NCBI GenBank assembly: GCA_910585765.1
Contig: CAJUES010000081.1
Span: 1-13,032, forward strand
From: an uncultured Lachnospiraceae bacterium
GTDB taxonomy: Bacteria; Bacillota; Clostridia; Lachnospirales; Lachnospiraceae
Direction of reading: 5' to 3'
DNA length: 13,032 bases
A model generated the notes under the pieces. The model was given only the letters and a program-made list of their open reading frames with translations, was not told where the DNA came from and ran no database searches. Of the stretch, positions 12,956 through 13,032 are shown piece after piece. Made by a program: the position numbers and the translations under genes. Position 1 is the stretch's first letter, and the number at the start of each line of letters is the position of its first letter.

Positions 12956-13032
12956 ATAACAGTGAATACTGCACCTACTATTTGCACCAGTACTGCGTTG
13001 TCGTCAGTCAACAATGCCACCGCATTGCCTCC
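12937..13032 (-). other. partial hydrophobic reading frame at the window edge
   Basis: On the minus strand, the frame entering from the right edge is open for 31 codons to TAG (12939-12937). It encodes a strongly hydrophobic end (AVLVQIVGAVFTVICAMLY) that looks like a membrane helix. It overlaps the start of the 90-codon frame in another phase. It could be the C-terminus of a gene outside the window, or the frameshifted 5' part of the neighbouring frame. Confidence 0.25.

Noticed and set aside
12952..12985. GCAAATA/TATTTGC inverted repeat as an attachment or integron site
   Set aside because: Seven-bp arms 20 bp apart are expected by chance in AT-rich DNA, and no integrase or core-site motif accompanies them.
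1..13032. CRISPR arrays, tRNA or rRNA genes, insertion sequences
   Set aside because: No regularly spaced repeats, no tRNA-like cloverleaf with a conserved T-loop, no rRNA sequence and no transposase frame were seen.

Overview
The window looks like a chromosomal segment of an anaerobic, Gram-positive Firmicute of the Clostridia, most likely Lachnospiraceae. This is inferred from strong AGGAGG-type ribosome binding sites, TTGACA/TATAAT-type promoters, the protein families present (DUF3810, DUF2974/Mbeg1-like, a uronate operon with a Ga5DH/DhuD-type dehydrogenase, a KdgA-VOC fusion, an HPr-like orphan) and moderate GC. No species is claimed.

Left region (1-4351). A gene-free, regulation-rich stretch (1-549) precedes hflX. 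It has a near-consensus promoter overlapped by a GntR/FadR-type palindrome, a candidate small RNA or leader ending in a long hairpin that presents UCCUCCC in its loop, a 22-codon upstream ORF with its own Shine-Dalgarno, and GC-rich, mutually exclusive hairpins just before the hflX start. This resembles a translation-dependent attenuator for the ribosome-rescue GTPase HflX. Two more genes follow in the same direction: a membrane HExxH protein (DUF3810) and a GHSKGG alpha/beta-hydrolase-like protein (DUF2974).

Middle region (4435-10621). A clean hexuronate/pectin operon: promoter and 16-bp palindromic operator, then uxaB, uxaA, kdgK, a gluconate-5-dehydrogenase/DhuD/KduD-type reductase, and kdgA fused to a C-terminal VOC-like domain, closed by an intrinsic terminator. 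Together they take tagaturonate, and the 2,5-diketo acid derived from unsaturated uronates, to 2-keto-3-deoxygluconate, then KDPG, then pyruvate and glyceraldehyde 3-phosphate. No uronate isomerase (UxaC), transporter or regulator lies in the window.

Right region (10685-13032). A 100-aa protein of unknown function and a HIT-family protein form a short pair. A structured 306-bp intergenic region with nested inverted and direct repeats leads to a small HPr-like protein that keeps a Ser46-like serine but lacks the phospho-accepting histidine. After its terminator comes a convergent, minus-strand, more AT-rich tract with signs of decay: a NUDIX gene interrupted by an in-frame TGA (and with a changed Nudix box), then a poorly started 90-codon frame and a hydrophobic reading frame cut by the window edge.
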